A model generated the notes under the pieces. The model searched no databases and was not told the DNA's origin. It saw only the letters and a list, made by a program, of their open reading frames with translations. From NCBI RefSeq assembly GCF_910593785.1, contig NZ_CAJVAP010000026.1, positions 1 through 40,743 of the forward strand: a stretch of 40,743 nt of DNA. The letters are read 5' to 3'. The number at the start of each line of letters is the position of its first letter. The stretch's first letter is position 1. The position numbers and the translations under genes are program-made. Positions 33,799 through 40,743 of the stretch are shown piece by piece. This stretch comes from Leucobacter soli (GTDB lineage Bacteria; Actinomycetota; Actinomycetes; Actinomycetales; Microbacteriaceae).

Positions 33799-34308
33799 TC
33801 ATCCCTCGATGAGACGCTGCTGCAGCGCGGCGTTCTTCTCCTCGACGAGGGCGGCGAGGCCGTCCGCGTAGGCGGCGAGCGCGGCGGCGAGCGCCGGATC
33901 CGAGGATCCGAGGATCCGCGCCGCAAGCAGGCCGGCGTTCTTCGCGCCGCCGATGCTCACCGTCGCCACCGGAATTCCGCCCGGCATCTGCACGATCGAG
34001 AGCAACGAGTCGATGCCGTCGAGCTTCGCGAGCGGCACGGGTACGCCGATGACGGGCAGCGTGGTCATCGACGCCACCATGCCGGGCAGGTGGGCGGCAC
34101 CGCCCGCGCCCGCGATGATCGCCTTGAGGCCGCGGGCGGCGGCCCCGCGCGCGTACTCCACCATCTTGTCGGGGGTCCGGTGCGCGCTGACCACCTCGAC
34201 CTCGTGCGCGATGTCGAACTCGCGCAGCACCTGCACGGCGTCGCTCATCACGCCGAAGTCGGAGTCGGATCCCATGATGACCCCGACCAGGGGCGCTCGT
34301 TCGCTCAT
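33799..34308 (-). CDS. purE: N5-carboxyaminoimidazole ribonucleotide mutase
   Basis: The 169-residue class I PurE converts N5-CAIR to CAIR in purine synthesis. Motifs are '[13 protein letters not shown]', '[11 protein letters not shown]', '[17 protein letters not shown]' with the key His, and '[27 protein letters not shown]', followed by '[13 protein letters not shown]'. The length is typical. ATG 34308 is exactly 6 nt after TAGGAT (34315-34320), so it appears to have its own leaderless transcript even though purK lies 99 bp upstream in the same direction. It converges on the glycosyltransferase at 32545. Confidence 0.96.
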   Translation of the reverse strand: MSERAPLVGVIMGSDSDFGVMSDAVQVLREFDIAHEVEVVSAHRTPDKMVEYARGAAARGLKAIIAGAGGAAHLPGMVASMTTLPVIGVPVPLAKLDGIDSLLSIVQMPGGIPVATVSIGGAKNAGLLAARILGSSDPALAAALAAYADGLAALVEEKNAALQQRLIEG

Positions 34309-34314
34309 GACACG

Positions 34315-34320
34315 ATCCTA
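34315..34320 (-). promoter_or_regulatory. -10 box for a leaderless purE start
   Basis: TAGGAT on the minus strand, 6 nt, then ATG. It lies in the 98-bp purK-purE gap, which holds nothing else that I can identify. Confidence 0.6.
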
Positions 34321-34406
34321 TCCCGCGTCCGATACCGGACACGGGTGCGGAACGCCTCCTCGCACGGCCCTCGCCGGATCCTCGCCCGGCCCTCGCGGGG
34401 ACGCGC

Positions 34407-35567
34407 TCAGTCGAAGGCGGCGGCTGCGGCCTGGGCTTCGGCGCGCACGGCGGCGAGATCCTGCCCGATCACCGTGACGTGGCCGACCTTGCGCCCGGGG
34501 CGCGGCAGCTTGTCGTAGCTGTGGATCTTGGCTCCGGGGTACTCGGCCAGCACGCGCGCGTAGCGCACGGGCATCGGGCCTTCGACCGGGCCGCCGAGCA
34601 CGTTCACCATCACGGCGGCCGGCGCCGTCATGTCGGTCGACCCGAGCGGCAGGTCCGCGACCGCGCGGAGGTGCTGCTCGAACTGGCTGGTGACCGAGCC
34701 CTCGATCGAGAAGTGGCCGGAGTTGTGCGGGCGCATCGCGAGCTCGTTGACGAGGACGCGGCCGTCGCGGGCCTCGAACATCTCGACCGCGAGCACACCT
34801 GTCACGCCGACGCCCTCGGCGACCGTGCGGCCGATGCCGGCGGCCTCGTCGAGCGTCGCCGGGTCGGCGACCGGGGCCGGTGCGAGCACCTCGGCGCAGA
34901 CGCCGTCGCGCTGGATCGTCTCGACCACGGGCCAGCTGCGCATCTCGCCCGATGGCCGCCGCGCGACCAGCTGGGAGAGTTCGCGCACGAAGTCGACGAG
35001 CTCCTCGACCAGCAGGTGGCCCCCGCGGCCGTCCTCGGCGAGGGCGGTGAACCAGTCGCGCACCTCGTCGGCCTGCGACACGACTCGCACGCCCTTGCCG
35101 TCATAGCCGCCGCGAGCCGTCTTCACGACGGCCCGGCCGCCGTGCTCGTCGATGAAGCTCTGCAGCGCCGCCTCGTCGGCCACGGCCGCCCAGTCGGGCA
35201 CCGGCACGCCGAGAGCAGCGAGCTTCTGACGCATCAGGATCTTGTCCTGCGCGTACTGCAGCGCGTCGGGCCGGGGGTGCACGCTCACACCGCGGGCCTC
35301 GAGCTCGCGCAGGATCTCCTGCGGCACGTGCTCGTGGTCGAAGGTGACCACGTCGACCGTCTCGGCGAATGCGTACACGGTCTCGGGGTCGCGGTAATCG
35401 CCGACGGCGTCGGCCGCACGCGCGGCGCTCATACCCTCGGCCTCGGCGAGCACGCTGATCCCGAGCCCCAGATGGATCGCCGGGGGCACCATCATGCGAG
35501 CGAGCTGCCCGCCGCCGATGACGCCGATCCGGATGCTGCCGCTCTCGCCCACTGCCATGCCGTCCAT
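34407..35567 (-). CDS. purK: N5-carboxyaminoimidazole ribonucleotide synthase
   Basis: The 386-residue ATP-grasp enzyme carboxylates AIR with bicarbonate and ATP to give N5-CAIR, the substrate of the PurE encoded next to it. It has 'IGVIGGGQLARMMVPPAIHLG', 'VVTFDHEHVP', the ATP loop 'KTARGGYDGKGVRVV', 'ELVDFVRELSQLVAR' and 'VLVNELAMRPHNSGHFSIEGS' with the metal-binding Asn/Glu. ATG 35567 has GAGGTGG 4 nt upstream; ATG 35558 also fits. It is divergent from the MFS gene with a 225-bp gap that holds the MFS operators. Confidence 0.96.
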   Translation of the reverse strand: MDGMAVGESGSIRIGVIGGGQLARMMVPPAIHLGLGISVLAEAEGMSAARAADAVGDYRDPETVYAFAETVDVVTFDHEHVPQEILRELEARGVSVHPRPDALQYAQDKILMRQKLAALGVPVPDWAAVADEAALQSFIDEHGGRAVVKTARGGYDGKGVRVVSQADEVRDWFTALAEDGRGGHLLVEELVDFVRELSQLVARRPSGEMRSWPVVETIQRDGVCAEVLAPAPVADPATLDEAAGIGRTVAEGVGVTGVLAVEMFEARDGRVLVNELAMRPHNSGHFSIEGSVTSQFEQHLRAVADLPLGSTDMTAPAAVMVNVLGGPVEGPMPVRYARVLAEYPGAKIHSYDKLPRPGRKVGHVTVIGQDLAAVRAEAQAAAAAFD

Positions 35568-35652
35568 TCTTCCACCTCTTCGCCTCGACTCGGTGACGGC
35601 GCCTGTGCCGGTGCCGGTGCGCCGGAGCCTCCAGGCATCCCGCGATCCGGAT

Positions 35653-35672
35653 CCTGCCTGCCTGCCTGCCTG
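35653..35672. repeat. (CCTG)5 tetranucleotide repeat
   Basis: Five perfect CCTG units lie between the purK start and the MFS promoter, ending 14 bp before the -35 box. Slippage here would not affect a protein but could shift upstream promoter spacing. Confidence 0.85.
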
Positions 35673-35685
35673 CGACCAGTAAATA

Positions 35686-35729
35686 GTTGACTTTCGTCAA
35701 CCGATTCTCTATAGTTGACCTTCGTCAAC
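35686..35729 (+). promoter_or_regulatory. Tandem palindromic operators over a consensus promoter
   Basis: GTTGAC-TTTC-GTCAAC (35686-35701) and GTTGAC-CTTC-GTCAAC (35714-35729) are two copies of one palindrome, 28 bp apart, each inside a nearly identical 19-mer. The promoter TTGACT-N17-TATAGT (-35 at 35687-35692, -10 at 35710-35715) is embedded in them: the -35 is within the first copy and the -10 runs into the second. A dimeric repressor bound at both would block RNA polymerase. The MarR protein encoded after the MFS gene is the natural candidate. Confidence 0.85.
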
Positions 35730-35792
35730 CTTTTGGCGCCGGAGTCACCCGGCCCGCCACCCCACCCCGAACGTCAGGATCGCACCCCGCGC

Positions 35793-37499
35793 ATGCCACA
35801 GTCCAATGACACCCGGCCGCACGCCTCCGCCGCATTCGAGACGCCGATCCTCACCGGTCGCGCGAAGAACCTCGCCCTCGCCGGCCTCTTCCTCGCGAAC
35901 TTCGTCTCGATGCTGGCCATGAACGTCGTCGGCACCTCCATGCCGATCATCATCGCCGATATCGGCGGCACTCAGGCTGCCTTCACCTGGGTCGTCACCG
36001 CGACCATGCTCGCGAGCGCCGTCTCGACCCCGATCTGGGGGAAGCTCGCCGACCTCACCAACAAGAAGCTGCTGCTCCAGCTCTCCCTCATCATCTTCAC
36101 GCTCGGCTCGGCCCTCGCCGGCCTCGCCCACGAGCCGACCTGGCTCATCGCCTTCCGCGTCGTCCAGGGCATCGGCGTGGGCGGACTCGGCGCCCTCGCC
36201 CAGATCGTGCTCGCCGAGATCGTGAGCCCGCTCGAGCGCGGCAAGTACATGGGCATCCTCGGCGCGATCATGGCGGTCGCGACCGTCGGCGGCCCCCTGC
36301 TCGGCGGATTCTTCACCGACACCATCGGCTGGCGCTGGAACTTCTACGTCGCCGCCCCCGTCGCGATCGTCGCGATCGTCATGCTGCAGCGCACCCTGCA
36401 CCTGCCCGTCCGCAAGCAGAAGATCAAGATCGACTACTGGGGCGCCGCGCTCATCACTGCGGGGTTCTCGAGCCTGCTCATCTGGGTCACGCTCGCCGGC
36501 TCGAACTTCGACTGGTGGTCCTGGCAGACCGTGACCATGGTCGGCGGCGGCATCCTCGCCCTCGTCGTCGCCGTCTTCGTCGAACTCCGCGTCGAGGAGC
36601 CGCTGCTGCCGCTGACCCTCTTCGCGAACCGCACCTTCACGCTCTCCTCCATCGCGAGCATCGCCGTCGGCCTCGCGATGATGGGCACCGCCGTGTTCCT
36701 CGGCCAGTACATGCAGCTGGCCCGCGGCCGCTCCGTGATCGAGTCGAGCCTGCTCACGCTCCCCATGATGGGCGGCCTCCTGATCTCCTCCACGATCGTC
36801 GGGCAGATCATCACCCGCACCGGCAAGTGGAAGCGCTACATGGTGATCGGCGCGGTCGCGCTGTTCCTCGGGCTCGTCATGATGGGCCAGCTGCGATACG
36901 ACACCTCGTACTGGTACGTGGGGATCTCGATGTTCATCCTCGGCGCCGGTGTCGGCATGACGATGCAGAACCTGGTGCTCGTGGTGCAGAACACGGTCGC
37001 CCCGCACGAGATGGGCGCCGCGAGCTCGGCGGTCACCTTCTTCCGGACCGTGGGCGGCACCGCCGGGATCTCGGTGATGGGGGCTCTCCTCGCCCATCAG
37101 GTCACGGAGTACCTCGCCGAGGGCTTCGCCAAGCTCGCGAAGACCGATCCCGCCGCGCTCGCCGGCACCGAGAAGCTCGAGGGCGGGACGCTGCCGAAGA
37201 TCGCCGACCTCACGGCGCCCGTCCGCGAGGTCGTCGAGTCGGCCTACGGTCACGCGATCGGCAACATCTTCCTGGCCGCGGTGCCCGTCGCCATCGTCGC
37301 GCTCATCGCGATCGCCTTTCTCCCGAACAAGCCGCTCAGCACGCAGAGCAACGCCGAGAGGATCGCCGAACTGCAGCGCCGCGAAGCAGAGGGCCAAGCG
37401 GATCCCGTCGCCGAACGCGTGCTCGTAGACACCTCGACGACGGGCCCCATCATGCTGCCCGGCAACCGCCCCGGAACCGGCCCGTCGAATCGCGGCTAG
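35793..37499 (+). CDS. MFS drug exporter, DHA2 (14-TMS) family
   Basis: The 568-residue protein from ATG 35793 shows about 14 membrane segments, as in QacA/EmrB/LfrA exporters, which expel drugs in exchange for protons. Motif A-like 'GKLADLTNKK' lies between segments 2 and 3, and 'AVATVGGPLLGGFFTDTIGWRW' carries the antiporter motif C (GGPLLGG). The reading frame stays open upstream to 35715, but that lies in the promoter, so I rejected the longer start. The ribosome site is weak (AGGA about 13 nt upstream). The C-terminal tail (about 60 residues) is hydrophilic. The gene is followed 10 bp later by a MarR regulator and preceded by two palindromic operators, so inducible export is likely. The substrate is unknown. 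Confidence 0.92.
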   Translation: MPQSNDTRPHASAAFETPILTGRAKNLALAGLFLANFVSMLAMNVVGTSMPIIIADIGGTQAAFTWVVTATMLASAVSTPIWGKLADLTNKKLLLQLSLIIFTLGSALAGLAHEPTWLIAFRVVQGIGVGGLGALAQIVLAEIVSPLERGKYMGILGAIMAVATVGGPLLGGFFTDTIGWRWNFYVAAPVAIVAIVMLQRTLHLPVRKQKIKIDYWGAALITAGFSSLLIWVTLAGSNFDWWSWQTVTMVGGGILALVVAVFVELRVEEPLLPLTLFANRTFTLSSIASIAVGLAMMGTAVFLGQYMQLARGRSVIESSLLTLPMMGGLLISSTIVGQIITRTGKWKRYMVIGAVALFLGLVMMGQLRYDTSYWYVGISMFILGAGVGMTMQNLVLVVQNTVAPHEMGAASSAVTFFRTVGGTAGISVMGALLAHQVTEYLAEGFAKLAKTDPAALAGTEKLEGGTLPKIADLTAPVREVVESAYGHAIGNIFLAAVPVAIVALIAIAFLPNKPLSTQSNAERIAELQRREAEGQADPVAERVLVDTSTTGPIMLPGNRPGTGPSNRG

Positions 37500-37502
37500 G
37501 CT
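37497..37502 (+). promoter_or_regulatory. -10 box nested in the MFS stop codon
   Basis: TAGGCT begins with the TAG stop codon of the MFS gene (37497-37499) and ends 7 nt before ATG 37510 of the MarR gene. It could give a leaderless regulator mRNA independent of the operator-controlled promoter. Confidence 0.5.
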
Positions 37503-37509
37503 CGACAGC

Positions 37510-38052
37510 ATGAACCGGCACCGTGCCCCCGAGAGCGGCGACCTGGATCCGCACCCCGGCGATCCCATCTCCGAGATCATCGCCGAGTTCTCGGAAGTCT
37601 TCGCCTTCGCTCGCACCCGCTGGAGCCACTACGCGGAGGAGGTCCACCCGGATCTCCGCGGCGTTGGAGTGATGGTGCTGCAGACCATCCTGCGCAAGGG
37701 CCCCGTCACCGCGACCGGAATCGGCCAGATGCTCGACATGGACAAGTCCGTGGTGAGCCGGCAGGTGGCGCGGCTGCGCGATCTCGAACTCATCGTGGCC
37801 GAACCCGCGGAGGACGATCGCCGCGTGATCCTCCTCACCCCGAGCGACCGCGCGGAGAAGCTGCTGACCGAGATCCGCGAACGCAACACGATCGCCTACC
37901 AGGAGCGCTTCGCCGGCTGGTCGCCGGAGGAGCTCGAGACGCTCCGAGCGGGGCTCCACCGTTTCAACGGCACCGCGCCCGGGTTGCACGCCGACGGCCC
38001 GGCGCGGCGCTGCGCCCGCGAGCACGGGGGCGGCGCGGCGCGCAGCGACTGA
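37510..38052 (+). CDS. MarR-family transcriptional regulator
   Basis: The 180-residue winged-helix protein has the core 'VMVLQTILRKGPVTATGIGQMLDMDKSVVSRQVARLRDLELIVAEPAEDDRRVILLTPS'-type pattern (residues about 55-115): a helix-turn-helix, a recognition helix around 'DKSVVSRQVARL', and the Asp-Arg-Arg wing. Flanking helices would form the dimer. MarR dimers bind palindromes of about 16-20 bp and let go when a ligand binds. The two palindromes at 35686-35729 fit this. ATG 37510 is 7 nt after TAGGCT. The C-terminal tail (about 25 residues, Arg/Gly/Ala) is probably disordered. Confidence 0.93.
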   Translation: MNRHRAPESGDLDPHPGDPISEIIAEFSEVFAFARTRWSHYAEEVHPDLRGVGVMVLQTILRKGPVTATGIGQMLDMDKSVVSRQVARLRDLELIVAEPAEDDRRVILLTPSDRAEKLLTEIRERNTIAYQERFAGWSPEELETLRAGLHRFNGTAPGLHADGPARRCAREHGGGAARSD

Positions 38053-38071
38053 GGGGCGATCCGCCTTCCGG

Positions 38072-39097
38072 TCACAGTCCGGAGTACGCGTGCAGCCCCT
38101 TGAAGAAGACGTTCACGATCGTGAAGTTGAAGATCACGGCCGTGTAGGCGATGATCGACAGCCACGCCGAGCGCACCCCGCGCCAGCCGCGAGTCGCCCG
38201 CGCGTGGATGTAGCCGGCGTAGAGCACCCAGATGACGAAGGTCCAGACCTCCTTGGTGTCCCAGCCCCAGTAGCGGCTCCAGGCGGCCTCGGCCCAGATC
38301 GATCCGGCGATCAGGGTGAAGCTCCAGAAGACGAAGCCGATGATCGCCATGCGGTAGGCCAGGTCCTCGAGCCGCACCGCGCTCGGCAGGCTGCTGAGGA
38401 ACCGCATGCCCACCGGCTCCCCCGCCGCCACCTGATTCTCGCGGCGGGTCTGCATCAGCTGCAGCACCGAGAGGCCGAAGGAGAGCGTGAGGAACCCCAC
38501 CGCCAGCACGGCGACGAGGATGTGGATCACGAGCCAGTACGAATCGAGCGCCGGCGGGATCGGCACGATCGCCACGTAGAAGTTCAGCTTGGCGATACCG
38601 AGGAAGAGCACGAGCAGCCCCGTGACGAGCACCCCGAGGAAGCGGAGGTCGACGACGAACTGCACGAGCAGGAAGATGAGCGCGATCGAGAGCGTCGCAG
38701 TGAGCGCGAACTCGTACATGTTGGCGAACGGCACGCGTTCGGCACCGATGCCGCGCAGGATGGTCGCGGCGAGGTGGAGGGCGAAGCCGAGCACGGTGAG
38801 GGAGAACCCGATGCGCAGGGATCGGCTGCGGATCCCGCCGGCGGCACCGCCGGTAGCACCGCCGCTCCCCGTGCGCGACGCGGCCCGTCGCGTGAGCGTG
38901 GCGACCGATCCGCCGGCTTCCGCCGCCGCGCCCGCGCCGTGCGCGCGCCCGGTATCGCGGGGTTCCGCGGCACGGCCGTCGAGATCGTCGCCGCTGCGAT
39001 TGGCGAGATCGATGGCGTAGAAGGCGAAGGCCATCGAGTACACGATCATCGCCGAGTAGAGCGCGAGCGTCGAGTACTGCTCCAGAGTTTCCAGCAC
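38072..39097 (-). CDS. ccsB: Cytochrome c biogenesis protein CcsB/ResC (CcsA family)
   Basis: The roughly 341-residue membrane protein is the haem-handling half of the system II ResB-ResC synthetase, which attaches haem to apocytochromes c outside the membrane. It has about eight membrane segments and the WWD-type haem motif 'SRYWGWDTKEVWTFVIW', with conserved His in 'YWLVIHILVAV', 'LGFALHLAATIL' and 'YIHARATRGW'. A Gly/Ala-rich cytoplasmic loop of about 55 residues follows segment 1. GTG 39097 is 8 nt after TAGGCT (39106-39111). GTG 39103 in the same frame is only 2 nt from that box and would need another promoter. No resB, ccdA or thioredoxin-like gene is adjacent. Confidence 0.92.
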   Translation of the reverse strand: MLETLEQYSTLALYSAMIVYSMAFAFYAIDLANRSGDDLDGRAAEPRDTGRAHGAGAAAEAGGSVATLTRRAASRTGSGGATGGAAGGIRSRSLRIGFSLTVLGFALHLAATILRGIGAERVPFANMYEFALTATLSIALIFLLVQFVVDLRFLGVLVTGLLVLFLGIAKLNFYVAIVPIPPALDSYWLVIHILVAVLAVGFLTLSFGLSVLQLMQTRRENQVAAGEPVGMRFLSSLPSAVRLEDLAYRMAIIGFVFWSFTLIAGSIWAEAAWSRYWGWDTKEVWTFVIWVLYAGYIHARATRGWRGVRSAWLSIIAYTAVIFNFTIVNVFFKGLHAYSGL

Positions 39098-39105
39098 AGC
39101 CACTC

Positions 39106-39111
39106 AGCCTA
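39106..39111 (-). promoter_or_regulatory. -10 box for ccsB
   Basis: TAGGCT on the minus strand lies 8 nt before GTG 39097. A leader of 0-2 nt would be expected. Confidence 0.45.
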
Positions 39112-39165
39112 GTCTCAGGATGTCCGGAATCGCTGGGAGATCGCGGGACGACGACACCGACACGT

Positions 39166-40071
39166 TCAGCCTTTCTCGTCCATGATCGCGTTGCCGCCGT
39201 CGACGACCAGCACCTGACCGGTCACATACGAGGCACCGGGCGAGGCGAGGAACTCGATCACTGCGGCGACCTCGTCGGGGGTGCCGGATCGGCCGAGCGG
39301 TGTGGCGTCGCCCATGCGGTTCTCGTGCTCGGTCGCCGAGCCCGTGCGGATCCAGCCGGGGGCGACGGCGTTCGCAGTGGTGCCGGAGCCGGCCAGATCG
39401 ACCGCCAGCGAACGGGTGAGGCCTACGAGGCCGGCCTTGCCCGCGTGGTAGCCGACGTCGCCGCGGTAGGCCAGGATCGGGCCCGACACCGACGAGACGG
39501 TGACGATGCGGCCGTGCTCGGCACGCACGAGGTGCGGGATCGCCGCTCGTGTCACGAGGTAGGCCGTCGTCAGGTTGCGGGTGACGGCGTGTTCGAAGCC
39601 GGCGCGGTCGAGGCCCTCGGCGGCGGCCGGCGCCTGCGGGTCCGACACCGAGGTCATGCCGGCGTTGTTCACGAGCACATCGAGGCGTCCGTAGGCGTGG
39701 ATCGCCGCGCCGATCAGCGCGGCCGCTCCCGCCTCCTCGGTGAGATCGGCGACGACCGGCACCGCCCAGGGCGCGGGTTCGATGGTGGATCCGCCCGCTG
39801 CGCCCCGTGCTTCAGCGCTTCCGCTCGGCGGCGCTTCGGCGTTTTCGCGCATCTGTACGTCGGCGGCGATCCCCTCGAGCTCCGCCGCGCGAGCGACGAT
39901 CCGCTCGCTCGTCGCGCCCACCACGACGCGGATTCCGGCGCGCACCAGCCTGGCCGCCGCGGCGAAGCCGATCCCGTCGGCCGATCCCGCGCCGCTGACG
40001 ACCGCGACCCGCTCGTGCACGTGCATGGGGGCGCGCGGTTCGGCCCCTGCCTCTGGTAGTCCCTGTGCCAT
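39166..40071 (-). CDS. Short-chain dehydrogenase/reductase
   Basis: The 301-residue classical SDR is related to 3-oxoacyl-ACP and other NAD(P)-linked alcohol dehydrogenases. The dinucleotide loop reads '[19 protein letters not shown]', and '[12 protein letters not shown]', 'VTVSSVSG' (catalytic Ser), 'YHAGKAGL' (Tyr-x3-Lys) and 'GQVLVVDGG' complete the set. An insert of about 30 residues (Ala/Gly/Ser-rich, residues about 73-103) lies after the cofactor-binding strands. ATG 40071 is exactly 6 nt after TAGGCT (40078-40083). A downstream Met at residue 16 ('[10 protein letters not shown]') is an alternative start. The substrate is not predictable. Confidence 0.9.
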   Translation of the reverse strand: MAQGLPEAGAEPRAPMHVHERVAVVSGAGSADGIGFAAAARLVRAGIRVVVGATSERIVARAAELEGIAADVQMRENAEAPPSGSAEARGAAGGSTIEPAPWAVPVVADLTEEAGAAALIGAAIHAYGRLDVLVNNAGMTSVSDPQAPAAAEGLDRAGFEHAVTRNLTTAYLVTRAAIPHLVRAEHGRIVTVSSVSGPILAYRGDVGYHAGKAGLVGLTRSLAVDLAGSGTTANAVAPGWIRTGSATEHENRMGDATPLGRSGTPDEVAAVIEFLASPGASYVTGQVLVVDGGNAIMDEKG

Positions 40072-40077
40072 GCTCTG

Positions 40078-40083
40078 AGCCTA
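40078..40083 (-). promoter_or_regulatory. -10 box for a leaderless SDR start
   Basis: TAGGCT on the minus strand, 6 nt, then the ATG at 40071. Confidence 0.55.
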
Positions 40084-40171
40084 GCCACCGACTCGGGCCC
40101 GTCTGCGAGATCCTCGCTTACTGCGCGCACCCTCCCGAATCACCTTGCGGCGAAGATCTAGCAGGCACCCC

Positions 40172-40528
40172 CTAGGCCGTGGGCGTCTGCGGCTTCGCTG
40201 CCCGCTTCGGCTTCGGCGCCGGCAGCACGGACGAGGTGAGCTCGATCAGCTCGGCGAGCGAGTCGCGGTCCTCCCAGCGGTCGCCTCCGATGCGCAGGTA
40301 GAGCTTCGACCCGGGGTATGCCGGGGCCTCGTCGAGCGCGCCTGCGGCGTCCAGGTAGGCCTTCCCCTCTGGAGTGGGCTTGACGAAGAGTTCGTCGTCG
40401 CAGATGAAGGCGACGGGTTTGTCGTCGGCGTAGAGGCAGTACTCGCCGAACATCTTGCGCGTGCGCAGGTTCGGGAGCGCGCTCAGCTGATCGAGCAGGA
40501 ACTCGACGGTGTCTTCTCGCGTGCCCAT
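40172..40528 (-). CDS. TfoX N-terminal domain protein
   Basis: The 118-residue protein matches the TfoX/YjhP N-terminal domain: 'LLDQLSALPNLRTRKMFGEYCLYADDKPVAFICDDELFVKPTPEGKAYL', then a 'YPGSKLYLRI' strand. Standalone TfoX-N proteins are common and of unknown function; the family is named after a competence regulator, and this does not show a competence role. ATG 40528 is chosen because TACGCT (40535-40540) ends 6 nt before it. An upstream ATG in the same frame (40555) would lie before the promoter. The C-terminus is a basic Pro/Lys tail. Confidence 0.88.
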   Translation of the reverse strand: MGTREDTVEFLLDQLSALPNLRTRKMFGEYCLYADDKPVAFICDDELFVKPTPEGKAYLDAAGALDEAPAYPGSKLYLRIGGDRWEDRDSLAELIELTSSVLPAPKPKRAAKPQTPTA

Positions 40529-40534
40529 GCGCCC

Positions 40535-40540
40535 AGCGTA
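40535..40540 (-). promoter_or_regulatory. -10 box for a leaderless TfoX-N start
   Basis: TACGCT on the minus strand, 6 nt, then ATG 40528. It decides the start, since the upstream ATG 40555 would not be on this mRNA. Confidence 0.55.
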
Positions 40541-40636
40541 ACGCGGCACCGCCATCCCTCACCGCTCGTGCCCGGCCTCGGCGACGTGCCCCCGGCCCTA
40601 CCCCGGCCCGACCCCGACCTGCTCCGACCGCAACCC

Positions 40637-40695
40637 GCAAGTGCTCAGTTGTGCGGGGTGTGGCCAGCCTGCACCCCGCACAACTGAGCACTTGC
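40637..40695. repeat. Perfect 24-bp inverted repeat with an 11-nt spacer
   Basis: 40637-40660 and 40672-40695 are exact reverse complements. The arm contains AAGTGCTCAGTTGTGCGGGG. It lies in the 215-bp stretch after the TfoX-N start (40529-40743), where I see no gene. From 40697 to the end the plus strand is almost all purine. It may be an intergenic palindromic repeat, a terminator of a gene beyond the edge, or a short element end. There is no T-run. Confidence 0.85.
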
Positions 40696-40743
40696 CGCGA
40701 AGGGATGGGACAAGGGGAGGCGGAAGGAGAGGCGAGGGGGAAG

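Noticed and set aside
35715-35792. Longer MFS start at 35715
   Set aside because: It lies inside the -10 box and second operator, so it cannot be on the mRNA from that promoter.

Overview
The window is about 40.7 kb of high-GC DNA whose genes look like a Gram-positive actinobacterium. The evidence is GC-rich third codon positions, CDP-glycerol-type teichoic acid transferases, LGFP-like and SLH surface proteins, and many genes that start directly on a -10 box. I infer Actinomycetota, probably Microbacteriaceae, at moderate confidence. No rRNA or tRNA gene and no CRISPR array is visible.

Bases 1-32400 are mainly a cell-wall glycopolymer locus. At the left edge is the end of an IS5-like element. 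Four CDP-glycerol glycerophosphotransferase-family proteins follow (95-1945 minus; 4567-7203, 7264-9120 and 10776-12548 plus), with an acyltransferase-SGNH protein (2125-4419) and UDP-glucose dehydrogenase (9193-10503 minus). A two-gene polymer exporter of the TagGH/Wzm-Wzt type (12577-14233 minus) sits next to two glycosyltransferases (14299-17051 minus). A LicD-methyltransferase fusion is coupled to a 65-residue coiled-coil gene (17134-18941). Three exported proteins come next: a lipobox metzincin protease with SLH repeats, an LGFP-like repeat protein and a lysine-rich Ig-like protein. They are followed by two GT2 glycosyltransferases, a second acyltransferase-SGNH protein, an LCP ligase and GalE. 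Together these could make, decorate, export and attach a phosphate-containing wall polymer, with uronic acid (Ugd) and galactose (GalE) as possible sugars.

Bases 32500-40743 are mostly housekeeping and accessory genes: a GT-B glycosyltransferase, purE, purK, an MFS exporter with a MarR regulator, CcsB, a short-chain dehydrogenase and a TfoX-N protein.

The most notable non-coding signals are four. (1) A 167-bp imperfect palindrome upstream of ugd (10539-10705), where all nine transition mismatches become G-U pairs in minus-strand RNA. (2) Two identical-arm palindromes exactly overlapping the -35 and -10 of the MFS promoter. (3) About twelve genes with TANNNT placed 5-8 nt before the start codon, suggesting leaderless mRNAs. 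(4) A perfect 24-bp inverted repeat near the right edge.
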